Source: Planktothrix sp. PCC 11201 (lineage in GTDB: Bacteria > Cyanobacteriota > Cyanobacteriia > Cyanobacteriales > Microcoleaceae). Taken from it: a DNA stretch of 64,000 nt. The notes beneath the pieces are model-generated. The model saw only the letters and a list, made by a program, of their open reading frames with translations. It was not told the origin of the DNA and searched no databases. The translations under genes were made by a program, and so were the position numbers. This document shows, one piece after another, positions 16,090 to 24,377 of the stretch. The stretch lies in assembly GCF_900009135.1 (NCBI RefSeq), contig NZ_LT797704.1, positions 148,064 through 212,063 of the forward strand, given 5' to 3'. Position 1 is the stretch's first letter. The number at the start of each line of letters is the position of its first letter.

Positions 16090-17277
16090 CTATTCAAGTT
16101 CTTTGAGACGATCTAACACCTCTTGATAGGCAGCTTTTCGACCTAATTTATCATAAAGTTCAGCTGCTTTTTGAAAATCCGATCTCGCGTTAATTTTATT
16201 CTTCAATTTCAGATAAGCCAAAGCTCGATTATAATAGGCATCCGCAAAACCAGGATTTAAACGAATGGCTTCGGTATAATCCTCAATTGGATTAAGGCCA
16301 CGAGTGGGTTCACCAATATTAGTGGCTAAAAGAGTCCGGGCAATTCCCCGATTAAAATAGGCTTCAGGAGTGTTAGGATTTAATTCAATCGCATGATTGA
16401 AAGCATAAATCGCATCCCAGGTTTCACCTTGATCTAATAAAGTTAAACCTTGAAAATAAAACGCCTGATAGGTTCGGGGAAAATCCAAGGAAACTGGGTT
16501 AGCTTCCGGTAGTTTTTCATCAATGACTAAATCCGATGATTTTAAGCCTGTTTCTAATAGTTTTGCGATAAATAAATTAATGGGAATAGCCGCATTGAAT
16601 CCCGTTTTAATCGGAGCTACATCACCAGAACTGGTTTGGGCAAAGCCAAATTCCCCCTGGCCATGTAACCCCACTACCCGGCCTTCAGAATCGAAAACCG
16701 GCCCCCCACTCATGCCACTCCAAGTCACCGCTTGATAGCGTAAATTATAGCCTTCTGGACGACTTTTCGGGCGACTGGTAACTAATCCCGGGGATAATTC
16801 CGGTTCCCTTTCCACTCCAGTTAATCCCCCGGTTGCCGGATATCCATAAACATAAATCTGAGCACCAATAACCGCCTGTTCAGAATTACCTAATGTGGCA
16901 ATTGGGTAGTTTTGAGAACTTTCAAATTGAATAATAGCTAAATCCGGTTCTTTATCATCATTTTGTAGCCGAACAATTTTTATCTGCGGATGACTATTTC
17001 CATCGGAGGTTCGCACACTATATTTAACATTTGGATCTTCTACAACATGATTCACCGTCAAAACCGTATAAACCCTGTTATTTTTAGCAATAATGACCCC
17101 AGACCCATCCCCTAACGGACTATTAATTTGTACGGTAATGGGTTCGGCGATTTCTGCCACCTGTTGCGCCGTTTTTGCCAGGACAATTGCAGATTGACTC
17201 ACCACCAGGGTGACAACCGTTGCTGTGCCCGTTAGCAGATAAAGAAGGGAATCAGATGAAAACGACCCTAAACCCAT
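16090..17277 (-). CDS. Exported trypsin-like serine protease with TPR repeats
   Basis: The 395-residue protein has a hydrophobic signal segment at about residues 11-35. A chymotrypsin-fold domain follows, with the full catalytic triad: His77 in TVNHVVED, Asp112 in EPDLAIIQ and Ser190 in WSGMSGGPVFD. Residues about 260-390 hold tetratricopeptide repeats (AIELNPNTPEAYFNRGIA and similar), likely for protein binding. This protease-TPR layout is common in cyanobacteria; substrates are unknown. It works outside the cytoplasm if the signal is cleaved. No operon partner is evident. Confidence 0.88.
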   Translation of the reverse strand: MGLGSFSSDSLLYLLTGTATVVTLVVSQSAIVLAKTAQQVAEIAEPITVQINSPLGDGSGVIIAKNNRVYTVLTVNHVVEDPNVKYSVRTSDGNSHPQIKIVRLQNDDKEPDLAIIQFESSQNYPIATLGNSEQAVIGAQIYVYGYPATGGLTGVEREPELSPGLVTSRPKSRPEGYNLRYQAVTWSGMSGGPVFDSEGRVVGLHGQGEFGFAQTSSGDVAPIKTGFNAAIPINLFIAKLLETGLKSSDLVIDEKLPEANPVSLDFPRTYQAFYFQGLTLLDQGETWDAIYAFNHAIELNPNTPEAYFNRGIARTLLATNIGEPTRGLNPIEDYTEAIRLNPGFADAYYNRALAYLKLKNKINARSDFQKAAELYDKLGRKAAYQEVLDRLKELE

Positions 17278-17514
17278 AATTTAACTCCTAGATATAAATT
17301 CCCTTGATTTGCCATTACCCGTTACCCGTTAAAAACTGGGACAAAATTCATCAGAGGACAATTTGATCAATAGACGCAAATTCACTGGATTTTGTTCATC
17401 ATTTTTTTGACTTCTATCTTAAGTTAATCCCAATTAGACGAGCTTGCAAGTCGGGAAAAGATTACCTCAAAGGAGAATCACCCACTTGCTCAAAATTCCT
17501 AAATCAAAAAATAC

Positions 17515-17711
17515 TTACCAAATTGTTTTGACAAATGGATAATTAAGAATCTTAGCATCGCAGGTGACAAGGGAAATTTCATAGCGTCGTGCGATCGCTA
17601 CTAAAATTCTATCGGCTGGATCTTTGTGAAAAACCTCTGGTAGTTGTGTACTCGCTATGGCATCTATGGGTGATAAAGGTTCGATCACAACCCCCGAATG
17701 AGTTTGTGCTA
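17515..17711 (-). pseudogene. PIN-domain (VapC-type) toxin, 5' half missing
   Basis: Reading the minus strand from the antitoxin stop gives 65 codons ending with TAA at 17515-17517. The product contains FHKDPADRILVAIARRYEIS, then VTCDAKILNY, the second half of a PIN nuclease. The first half, with the initial catalytic Asp, is absent. The frame is closed by TGA immediately upstream and has no start codon, so a deletion has joined the antitoxin end directly to the toxin middle. Confidence 0.75.
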
Positions 17712-17927
17712 ACTGATCTCAGGCATAGGTTCATCAAAATCACTGGCAATAGTAATTGGTTTTCCCCTAAGTGGATAATGTTTTGTTATCGGTGTAGTTT
17801 GACAGGGGACAATTCTAACAATGGGTAAACCATCGCGAGTAATTACAACTTCAGATTGGTTTGTCGTCACCTCGTCAACAATCGTATTTAGGGAGAGATC
17901 AATTTCCTGTATATTGAGATATTTCAT
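17709..17927 (-). CDS. Phd/YefM-type antitoxin
   Basis: The 72-residue protein has the usual antitoxin N-terminus (IVDEVTTNQSEVVITRDGLP, then IVRIVP), a DNA-binding Phd/YefM fold, and a short variable tail that would wrap the toxin. It starts at ATG 17927. Its partner toxin directly downstream is truncated, so the antitoxin is an orphan; it could still repress its promoter or neutralise related toxins. Confidence 0.78.
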   Translation of the reverse strand: MKYLNIQEIDLSLNTIVDEVTTNQSEVVITRDGLPIVRIVPCQTTPITKHYPLRGKPITIASDFDEPMPEIS

Positions 17928-18029
17928 ATCAGTAGCTATTCTCTAATAGATCTATCATTCTCCAAACTTCTGAAAACTATTTTATCCTAATTTGTCTCAA
18001 AAGTGGAATTACTCAACAGGAATTAACGA

Positions 18030-19628
18030 CTAATCAGTCAATTTTAATTGAAATAGGGACAAGTGATTAATAATTGCTTGAGTTAATCCTTCTAGGGTAT
18101 ATTCTCGCGCTTCGATGTCTACCCGTCCCAACAGATTCATGCAGCTTTTAGAGGTTTGGGGGCCAATCGAAGCAATACAAATTGTATCTAAATAATCCGG
18201 GGTTAAAGCTTGTTCCGGTAGGGCTTGAATCAGTTGACAGAAATTCTTAACGGTTTTGGAACTGGCAAAAGTAATCACATCAATTTTTTGAGTTTGTAAT
18301 GCCTCTAAAACTTCAGGCGAAATCCTCTCAGGACAACCGGATTCATAGGCAGCAACTTCTGTAATAATTGCTCCTTTTGCCGTTAATTCCTGTACTAAAA
18401 TTTCCCGTCCTCCGGTTTCAACTCGGGGGAATAAAATTCTTTTTCCTGCTAGGGAATCGGGGAAATATTCAACTAGGGAATCCGCAATAAAATCCGGCGG
18501 AATAAAATCAGGTTTTAAATAACGTTCTTGTAAACTAGCGGCGGTTTTTTTACCGACTACGGCGATTTTGGTTTGACCTAAACTGCGGGTATCTTTCCCC
18601 AAGGCAATTAAGCGGTTAAAAAAGTATTCTACTCCATTAGAAGATGTCAAAATTAACCAATCAAAACTATTTTCTAATTGTTCAATCGCTTGATCTAAAC
18701 TCTCCCAACTCGACGGAGGGGTAATCACTAAAGCGGGCATTTCAATAACAATTGCTCCTTGAGCTTTTAATAAGTCACTTTGGAGACTGGATTGTTCGAC
18801 GGAACGAGTTAATAATATAGTTTTACCAAATAGGGGTTGGTTCATAGTAGCCGAATTTAAAATAGAATTTTGAGGCAGTTTTTCCCGTTGCCAAGGGTAT
18901 TGATCCGGGTTGATAAAATCGCGTAAACGGACGACTTCACCCACCACAATCACACAGGGAGATAGGGATTGATTGGCTGTTATTTCTACAATATCATTTA
19001 ATCTGCCAACCCAAACTTTTTGTTGTGGACAACCGCCGGATTGAATAATAGCAATTGGGGTTTGAGGGAGTCGTTCATGGCGTAAGAGTTGATGAACAAT
19101 TTCAGCTAAATTCCGTCCTCCCATTAGAATAACTAGGGTTTCTATCTGAGAAACAATTTGCCAATCTAAGGCTTCTAAATCATGGGCAGTTAGGACGGCA
19201 AAACAACGACTCATTACCTGGTCAGTTAGGGGAATATGGGCGAGGGTTGGAGCCGCCAAAGCCGAAGAAAGTCCGGGGATTACTTCAAATTTACATTCCG
19301 ATTCAATTAAGGCTTGAATTTCCGATGTTGTTCGTCCAAAAATAAAAGGATCACCTCCTTTTAAACGAATTACTTGTTTTCCTAATTGACAATATTGAAC
19401 TAATAATTGATTGATTTCAGTTTGGAGAGTGCTGGGTTTCCCACCTCGTTTTCCGACTTCTAATTTCAAACAATTTGCCGGAACTAAAGTTAAAATAGAA
19501 TCATCGACTAAAGCATCATAAATTATGACTTCTGCTTGGGAAAGTAATTGTTGTGCTTGTAGGGTAAGATAGGCAATTTCCCCTAGCCCAGCCCCCATTA
19601 AATAAACTTTTCCAGTTGGGTTAATCAT
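18030..19628 (-). CDS. cobA-hemD: Uroporphyrinogen-III C-methyltransferase / uroporphyrinogen-III synthase fusion
   Basis: Residues 1 to about 245 are an SAM-dependent uroporphyrinogen-III methyltransferase, with VYLMGAGLGEIAYLTL, VGKRGGKPS and RLKGGDPFIFGR. It makes precorrin-2 for siroheme or cobalamin. Residues about 265-530 are a HemD-type uroporphyrinogen-III synthase (TILLTRSVEQSS, WLILTSSNGVEYF, TFASSKTVKNF). HemD closes the macrocycle used for haem, chlorophyll and bilins. The fused enzyme sits at the branch between these pathways. Start ATG 19628 fits the family N-terminus. The gene appears to stand alone. Confidence 0.93.
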   Translation of the reverse strand: MINPTGKVYLMGAGLGEIAYLTLQAQQLLSQAEVIIYDALVDDSILTLVPANCLKLEVGKRGGKPSTLQTEINQLLVQYCQLGKQVIRLKGGDPFIFGRTTSEIQALIESECKFEVIPGLSSALAAPTLAHIPLTDQVMSRCFAVLTAHDLEALDWQIVSQIETLVILMGGRNLAEIVHQLLRHERLPQTPIAIIQSGGCPQQKVWVGRLNDIVEITANQSLSPCVIVVGEVVRLRDFINPDQYPWQREKLPQNSILNSATMNQPLFGKTILLTRSVEQSSLQSDLLKAQGAIVIEMPALVITPPSSWESLDQAIEQLENSFDWLILTSSNGVEYFFNRLIALGKDTRSLGQTKIAVVGKKTAASLQERYLKPDFIPPDFIADSLVEYFPDSLAGKRILFPRVETGGREILVQELTAKGAIITEVAAYESGCPERISPEVLEALQTQKIDVITFASSKTVKNFCQLIQALPEQALTPDYLDTICIASIGPQTSKSCMNLLGRVDIEAREYTLEGLTQAIINHLSLFQLKLTD

Positions 19629-19873
19629 TGATAAATTTCATAAAAATTTGGGTTCAAATCTAATTTTATCCTAATTTCAGGGTGTGAAACTTTAAGAAGT
19701 GTCACAGGGGCGATCGCGATCTGAATATTTTTATCCATAATCGGGATTAAAAGAGAACAGGGAAATCCGACTTTTAAATAGAAAGCGCAAATAGGGTTGG
19801 GTCTTCCAAACCCTGCGGGTTGTTATCACAAATCCTATACGGATTGCCATATCATTAATTAGGATTAATCATC

Positions 19874-20650
19874 ATGAGAGTTCAGTTTAATTATGGTTTT
19901 TTTGGTTTGGGATTAACCATCCTTTTGTTAATTTTGTTTAGTGTGTTACAATGGTTGCAAATTTCGGCGGGAACCTTTTTAGATTGGGTGATTGCCTGTG
20001 CCATTTTTTGGTGGTTATTATTAATTGTAACCGTTCCTTGGAATATTCATTTTGAAGCTAAAGAAGTTTTAGCCGAAGCCGAGGAATCGAAAAAAAAAGG
20101 GATTCCCGTTGAACCGAAACAAGTGGAATATGTCACCCAGTTAGCCCGACGTTCCCTGGGAGTGGCTTTGGGTTTACATTTGATATCTACTTTAGGACTT
20201 TATGGGTTAGCTTGGTCGGGAATTAGTCTGGTAGGTTATTTGGGTGCGGGGGCGGCTTTATTATTAACTATTTTACGGCCATCGGTGCGAGCTTACCAAT
20301 ATTTATCAATCCGATTATCCATGGTTCGCCGTCAAATTTCCTATCCCCGCGAGGACGTGGTAGAACTGCGAAATCGCTTTGAAACTGTAGAATTAACCTT
20401 GAAAGAATTACAAAGCCAATTGAATCTTAAATATGCGGATTCTTGGGCTTCTCAACAGGAACAAAGATGGCAAGCAACTCGTCAAGATTTCACCCGACTA
20501 ACGGCGAATTTAGAATCCTTAAAATCCACTAATTTATCCGAACATGAGCGTTTAGAAAAAGAGGCTAAAAATGCGATCGCTCAATTAACCACCGATGGAC
20601 AATTCCTTAATCATGTTAGAGAAATTATTCGATTTGTAAAAGAAGCCTAA
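19874..20650 (+). CDS. Membrane protein with C-terminal coiled coil, unknown function
   Basis: The 258-residue protein has four hydrophobic helices (about residues 8-28, 36-56, 95-115 and 118-136). A cytoplasmic helical region follows from about residue 150, rich in heptads (ELRNRFETVELTLKELQSQL). ATG 19874 follows a long AT-rich leader. No family name can be assigned. A terminator-like hairpin follows the stop. Confidence 0.7.
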   Translation: MRVQFNYGFFGLGLTILLLILFSVLQWLQISAGTFLDWVIACAIFWWLLLIVTVPWNIHFEAKEVLAEAEESKKKGIPVEPKQVEYVTQLARRSLGVALGLHLISTLGLYGLAWSGISLVGYLGAGAALLLTILRPSVRAYQYLSIRLSMVRRQISYPREDVVELRNRFETVELTLKELQSQLNLKYADSWASQQEQRWQATRQDFTRLTANLESLKSTNLSEHERLEKEAKNAIAQLTTDGQFLNHVREIIRFVKEA

Positions 20651-20659
20651 AGATTGAGG

Positions 20660-20694
20660 GGAGAAAGGAAAATAATCAACCTTCTCCTTTTTTT
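20660..20694 (+). terminator. Rho-independent-type terminator
   Basis: GGAGAAAGG (20660-20668) pairs with CCTTCTCC (20680-20687) with one bulged A, and seven T residues follow. It lies ten bases after the stop of the membrane coiled-coil gene and ahead of the convergent amidase gene. Confidence 0.7.
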
Positions 20695-20710
20695 GTGTCT
20701 TTGTATTTCC

Positions 20711-22063
20711 TTAAATTTCATACAGTCTTCTTAGCAAGGCTAAAATTTGATCGCCGTAGGTGGAATCATCTGACCATCTCCCGCTTAATTGCTGAACAAA
20801 AGGAGCAATTCCTCGGGTAACAAATTCAAAGCGAGGATCAACAATATCTTGGACTAAAGGTTCATAACTTGCATAAGCTTTTAGATGTTGAATATGGGCT
20901 CTAACTCCGATTTGAATTGTCTGGAAAGAAGCACTTTCGGCAGATCCACCCAAACTTCCTAAACCTCCAAAATTATTTTGTTCGGGTTTGAGAGTGCCGC
21001 CAAATTGTAGAAAGTTAGTTTCCAAACACATTTGAGAGAACGCAATATCATGATTCACACCTTCTATAGCCGCTTCTTCTCGATAAAATTTAGCAATTTC
21101 AGGCACGGTATTAAGCATCTGATAATCTTGAGTTTTGATAAACATAATTAGTTGAACTTCTGTGGTTAAACCATTGCCCATAATCTGATCCATTTGACTA
21201 TTATAGGGACGAATATTAGAACGAAAAACCACACTTCGATTGGGATTATCCCAGCCCACAGAAATTCCAAAACTCTTGAAATCAACAGCCCGAATATAAA
21301 CAATATTATTATATCTAATTCTTCTTACCCGAGCAGAAATTTGTGATAAATTCAATCCAAATTTATCGACTATATCAATGGGAATATAAGCATTTCCATT
21401 GACTAAAATTCCATTTTCCCCATAGCGACGACCATTAATATTAATCCCAATAGAACCATAAACTGGTGTACCTGGGGGAACGGTTGGAATAGGATTTGTT
21501 GAACTATTTCCTAACCAATCTGTCAGTCCATTAGCAATGCCAATCGCCATATCTTGACGTCGAGTTTGAATCAAAGCCCGATCGGTGGGATTGGTTAGAA
21601 ATCCCAATTCCAGATAGAGGGAAGGAATAGCAATCCAACGGCAAAAAATTAAACTTCCTAAGCCAGTTTCGGTGTCCGGTTTTGTCCCTCGGTTGGGGAG
21701 TTGAGGCACTTGTTGAAGCAGGGATAATAATAGGGATTCGGCGTCTTGTTTTCGAGATTGATTGTTGGCAATATAAAAAGCTGTAGCCCCTCGAATTAGA
21801 GGGTTTGATGAGCCTCCCATTTGCAATTCTAAAGCCCTATCTCCAGAGCGGGAATGGGTATTAATCCAATCAATGGTTTGAGTTTGACTCAAATCATCAG
21901 GAACCGCAATCACTTGTACACCCCGAGAGCGCAATTCACCGATGACTAAATCCCGAATCCGAATCATTTCTTGGGCTTCGGTTGTCCCCCCGGCAATTGT
22001 ACCTGGGTCTCTTACACCATTTTCAAATCCTCCATGACCTGCGGATAAAAAAATTCTTGTCAT
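20711..22063 (-). CDS. Three-domain cell-wall hydrolase: amidase_3, stalk domain, glucosaminidase
   Basis: Residues 1 to about 190 are an N-acetylmuramoyl-L-alanine amidase type 3 domain, with SAGHGG (His10), TTEAQ (Glu29) and the catalytic-type YLELGFLTN. Residues about 200-290 resemble a copper-amine-oxidase-like stalk domain (INGRRYGENGILVNGNAYIP). Residues about 295-450 are a glucosaminidase-type domain with LETNFLQFGG. The third zinc ligand of amidase_3, normally a His before the mid-domain strand, appears replaced by Gln81 (ALELQMGG), so amidase activity is uncertain. No signal peptide is obvious. The predicted target is peptidoglycan. Confidence 0.82.
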   Translation of the reverse strand: MTRIFLSAGHGGFENGVRDPGTIAGGTTEAQEMIRIRDLVIGELRSRGVQVIAVPDDLSQTQTIDWINTHSRSGDRALELQMGGSSNPLIRGATAFYIANNQSRKQDAESLLLSLLQQVPQLPNRGTKPDTETGLGSLIFCRWIAIPSLYLELGFLTNPTDRALIQTRRQDMAIGIANGLTDWLGNSSTNPIPTVPPGTPVYGSIGININGRRYGENGILVNGNAYIPIDIVDKFGLNLSQISARVRRIRYNNIVYIRAVDFKSFGISVGWDNPNRSVVFRSNIRPYNSQMDQIMGNGLTTEVQLIMFIKTQDYQMLNTVPEIAKFYREEAAIEGVNHDIAFSQMCLETNFLQFGGTLKPEQNNFGGLGSLGGSAESASFQTIQIGVRAHIQHLKAYASYEPLVQDIVDPRFEFVTRGIAPFVQQLSGRWSDDSTYGDQILALLRRLYEI

Positions 22064-22120
22064 TAGTTTATGCTCTCAATTTTAAGTTTAATATTAAGGT
22101 TAAATATTTTAATTCCCTTT

Positions 22121-22489
22121 ATGGTTTTACACTGTAATCAGGTATTTGTCACCCTCGGTGATCCAAAAATGGAAATTTTGGTTGAGTTTTATGCTCAATT
22201 GTTGGGAATACAACCGTTAAATTATATTCCTAATCGTTATGCAGAATTTCAGTTACCGAGTTTGAAATTAGGAATTTTTCAACCTAAAGCCACCGATATT
22301 TCTGAATTTTCTCCGACGGGTAAAACTGGGATGAGTTTGTGTTTAGAAGTCCTAGATTTAGAACAAGCGATCGCCCATTTAAAAAATCTGGGATATCCGC
22401 CCCCGGGAGAAATCATCACGGCTGCCCATGGTCGAGAAATTTATGCTTATGATCCCATGGGAAACCGTTTAATTTTATATCAAATTTAG
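22121..22489 (+). CDS. VOC/glyoxalase-family protein
   Basis: The 122-residue protein has the paired beta-alpha-beta-beta-beta layout of the vicinal oxygen chelate fold (VLHCNQVFVTLGDP, FYAQLLGIQP, then YAYDPMGNRLILYQ). I chose ATG 22121 because homologues begin at about this point. An in-frame ATG at 22070 would add 17 hydrophobic residues. Metal ligands cannot be assigned with confidence, and the substrate is unknown. It diverges from the cell-wall hydrolase gene. Confidence 0.78.
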   Translation: MVLHCNQVFVTLGDPKMEILVEFYAQLLGIQPLNYIPNRYAEFQLPSLKLGIFQPKATDISEFSPTGKTGMSLCLEVLDLEQAIAHLKNLGYPPPGEIITAAHGREIYAYDPMGNRLILYQI

Positions 22490-22498
22490 GCGAATTAT

Positions 22499-22792
22499 TC
22501 ACCCAATTAAATCCAAGAGGGTGTAAAGGCTCAGAATTAACAATAATATTGCCAGTTTTTGGGTGAGTTGTATACTGGAGGAAGGAATCATCGCTTCCCT
22601 CACTAAAATCGAAGTAGATGATCCCGCGACATAACTCATGGACAGCACCAAATAGGGCCATTGTTGATTTCCCATCCAAATCAAGAGTAAAAAAAACCCT
22701 AATATTAACATTAGTAACTCAATAAATTGAGGGGGGTTATATTGGGTTGATAACACTAAAGTTTGCCACCAAAAATTCCAACGTCTGATCAT
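22499..22792 (-). CDS. Small membrane protein, unknown function
   Basis: The 97-residue product has three hydrophobic segments (IELLMLILGFFLLLIWMG, YLVLSMSYVAG, KLAILLLILSLYTLLDLIG). It begins nine bases after the phosphoribosyltransferase stop on the same strand, which supports co-transcription. No family recognised. A competing frame on the same strand (22416-22679) is less protein-like. Confidence 0.6.
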   Translation of the reverse strand: MIRRWNFWWQTLVLSTQYNPPQFIELLMLILGFFLLLIWMGNQQWPYLVLSMSYVAGSSTSILVREAMIPSSSIQLTQKLAILLLILSLYTLLDLIG

Positions 22793-22801
22793 GATTAATA
22801 A

Positions 22802-23464
22802 TTATCTGAGCCAGGTTTGTTTTTGTAAATCGGATAAAGCTGTTTCTGTCTCTACCTGTTCAAATTGTTGATAAAACCGACTAACATTAAAAAAAGGATG
22901 GGGAGTTTCTAAGACAATAACGCGATCGCCCCATAGCTGCATAGAGGGAATTAATTCTAGCGGCGCCACGGGAACACAAATCCAAATTGCCAGGGGGTGA
23001 TGAGCTTTCAATGCCTTTGCCGCCACGGCCATGGTCATTCCCGTGGCAATACCATCATCGACAATCAGGGCTAAAGCTCCATGGGGGTTAATCTCAGGAC
23101 AGGCCGGAGAAAGCCGTTCCCACCCCTGCTGGGCTTTGGTCTGAGCCTGTTCCAACATCCTCTGTTGAAGCTCCAGATCCAGGGGTTTGCGTTTCGACCA
23201 TAACACATGGCCATCGGAGGTGACCGCACCCAAGGCCAATTCGGGGTTATCGGGAAAGGTGATTTTTTTGGCCACAATCACACTCAAAGGAGCGTGCAAC
23301 CCTTGAGCAATAGGCACAGCCACGGGTACACCCCCACGGGGTAAGGCATAGACAACAATTCTTATGTCCCGACTCGGATGTTCTAAACTCATCTGTAACA
23401 AAATTTCTTTTGCCAGTTCCTCACCCGCTTGAGTCCGATCTTTAAATATTGGTGTGAATAACAT
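22802..23464 (-). CDS. Phosphoribosyltransferase-family protein
   Basis: The protein carries the PRPP-binding motif ALIVDDGIATGMTM and the upstream YALPRGGVPVAVPIAQ loop of type I phosphoribosyltransferases. This subgroup (about 220 residues) is common in bacteria without a proven substrate. ATG 23464 is preferred because the conserved region (MLFTPIFKDRTQAGEELA) starts there. The frame stays open up to ATG 23542, which would add 26 residues of low similarity. A small membrane protein gene follows after nine bases. Confidence 0.82.
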   Translation of the reverse strand: MLFTPIFKDRTQAGEELAKEILLQMSLEHPSRDIRIVVYALPRGGVPVAVPIAQGLHAPLSVIVAKKITFPDNPELALGAVTSDGHVLWSKRKPLDLELQQRMLEQAQTKAQQGWERLSPACPEINPHGALALIVDDGIATGMTMAVAAKALKAHHPLAIWICVPVAPLELIPSMQLWGDRVIVLETPHPFFNVSRFYQQFEQVETETALSDLQKQTWLR

Positions 23465-23611
23465 GATCTGCTTGCCCCCGACCATCGCATCATCTCTATG
23501 ATGACTGTTGCCGTTGAGAGTTGCAACTTGAGAAATTCCCACGGGATGGAAAATAGTTGTAAATTGGGTATCGGTTAATCGTCAATACTCTAAATCCTAC
23601 TCCCTTTAATT

Positions 23612-24313
23612 ATGTCTGATCACGAACAATTGAGTTTATTTGATTTTAAAAATACTGAACCTGCTGCTCCGTCAACAAATTTGAATCGAGATTTAATTCC
23701 GACTGATGCCAAAATTGCGATTCCTGTAGGAACTTATCAAACCTTAGAAGAAATTGCTAACCATTGTAATCATTGTTATCGATGTGAATTAGGACAAAAT
23801 CGTACCCATGCGGTCATTGGTCGAGGCAATATTCAAGCGCCAATTATGATTATTGGAGAAGCACCCGGGCAAAATGAAGATGAACAGGGTTTGCCCTTTG
23901 TCGGTCGGTCGGGACAACTATTAGAAAAAATTTTGGAATCCGTGGGTTTGAGTACAGAAAAAGAGGTTTATATTTCTAATGCCATTCGCTGTCGTCCGCC
24001 CAATAATCGCACCCCAACCCCAGCAGAAATCGAAGCCTGTAAACCGTATTTATTAGAACAAATTCGTTTAGTTAATCCTAAAATTATTTTATTAACTGGA
24101 GCAACGGCGGTTAAATCCTTGTTAGGAGATAAACGGGGTATCACTAAAATCAGGGGGCAATGGATGGAGTGGGAAGGGCGATTATGTATGCCCATTTTTC
24201 ACCCGGCTTATTTATTAAGAAATCCTGCTAAGGAACCCGGATCTCCGAAATGGTTAATGTGGCAAGATATTCAGAAAGTTAATCATAAATTGAATGAATT
24301 AATCAATGGGTAA
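23612..24313 (+). CDS. Uracil-DNA glycosylase, family 4 (Fe-S)
   Basis: This enzyme removes uracil from DNA to start base-excision repair. The 233-residue protein shows motif A GEAPGQNEDE and the late HPAYLLRN motif. It also has four cysteines in family 4 spacing, C55-x2-C58 and C127-x15-C143, which should hold a 4Fe-4S cluster. An extra Cys52 precedes them. A 40-residue N-terminal extension is likely flexible. It is followed after 64 bases by permease genes of unrelated function. Confidence 0.92.
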   Translation: MSDHEQLSLFDFKNTEPAAPSTNLNRDLIPTDAKIAIPVGTYQTLEEIANHCNHCYRCELGQNRTHAVIGRGNIQAPIMIIGEAPGQNEDEQGLPFVGRSGQLLEKILESVGLSTEKEVYISNAIRCRPPNNRTPTPAEIEACKPYLLEQIRLVNPKIILLTGATAVKSLLGDKRGITKIRGQWMEWEGRLCMPIFHPAYLLRNPAKEPGSPKWLMWQDIQKVNHKLNELING

Positions 24314-24317
24314 TAAT

Positions 24318-24345
24318 CGTAGTGAGGCGTTTACGCCTCTATTAG
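24318..24345. repeat. Palindromic repeat, copy A (CGTAGTGAGGCGTT...)
   Basis: CGTAGTGAGGCG-TTTA-CGCCTC is a short hairpin after the uracil-DNA glycosylase gene. It shares its left half with copies at 29733-29781 and 38800-38849, and here lacks their AGTCCT/AGGACT right half. Confidence 0.65.
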
Positions 24346-24377
24346 ATCGTTGATTTAGCAGTTGGATAAACAACATC

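Noticed and set aside
17589..17828. Plus-strand open frame across the toxin-antitoxin remnant
   Set aside because: It is antisense to the PIN fragment and antitoxin, which both match known families.
22416..22679. Minus-strand frame overlapping the VOC gene end
   Set aside because: It overlaps the VOC gene antisense and a better membrane-protein frame (22499-22792) on the same strand. No ribosome binding site or conserved pattern.
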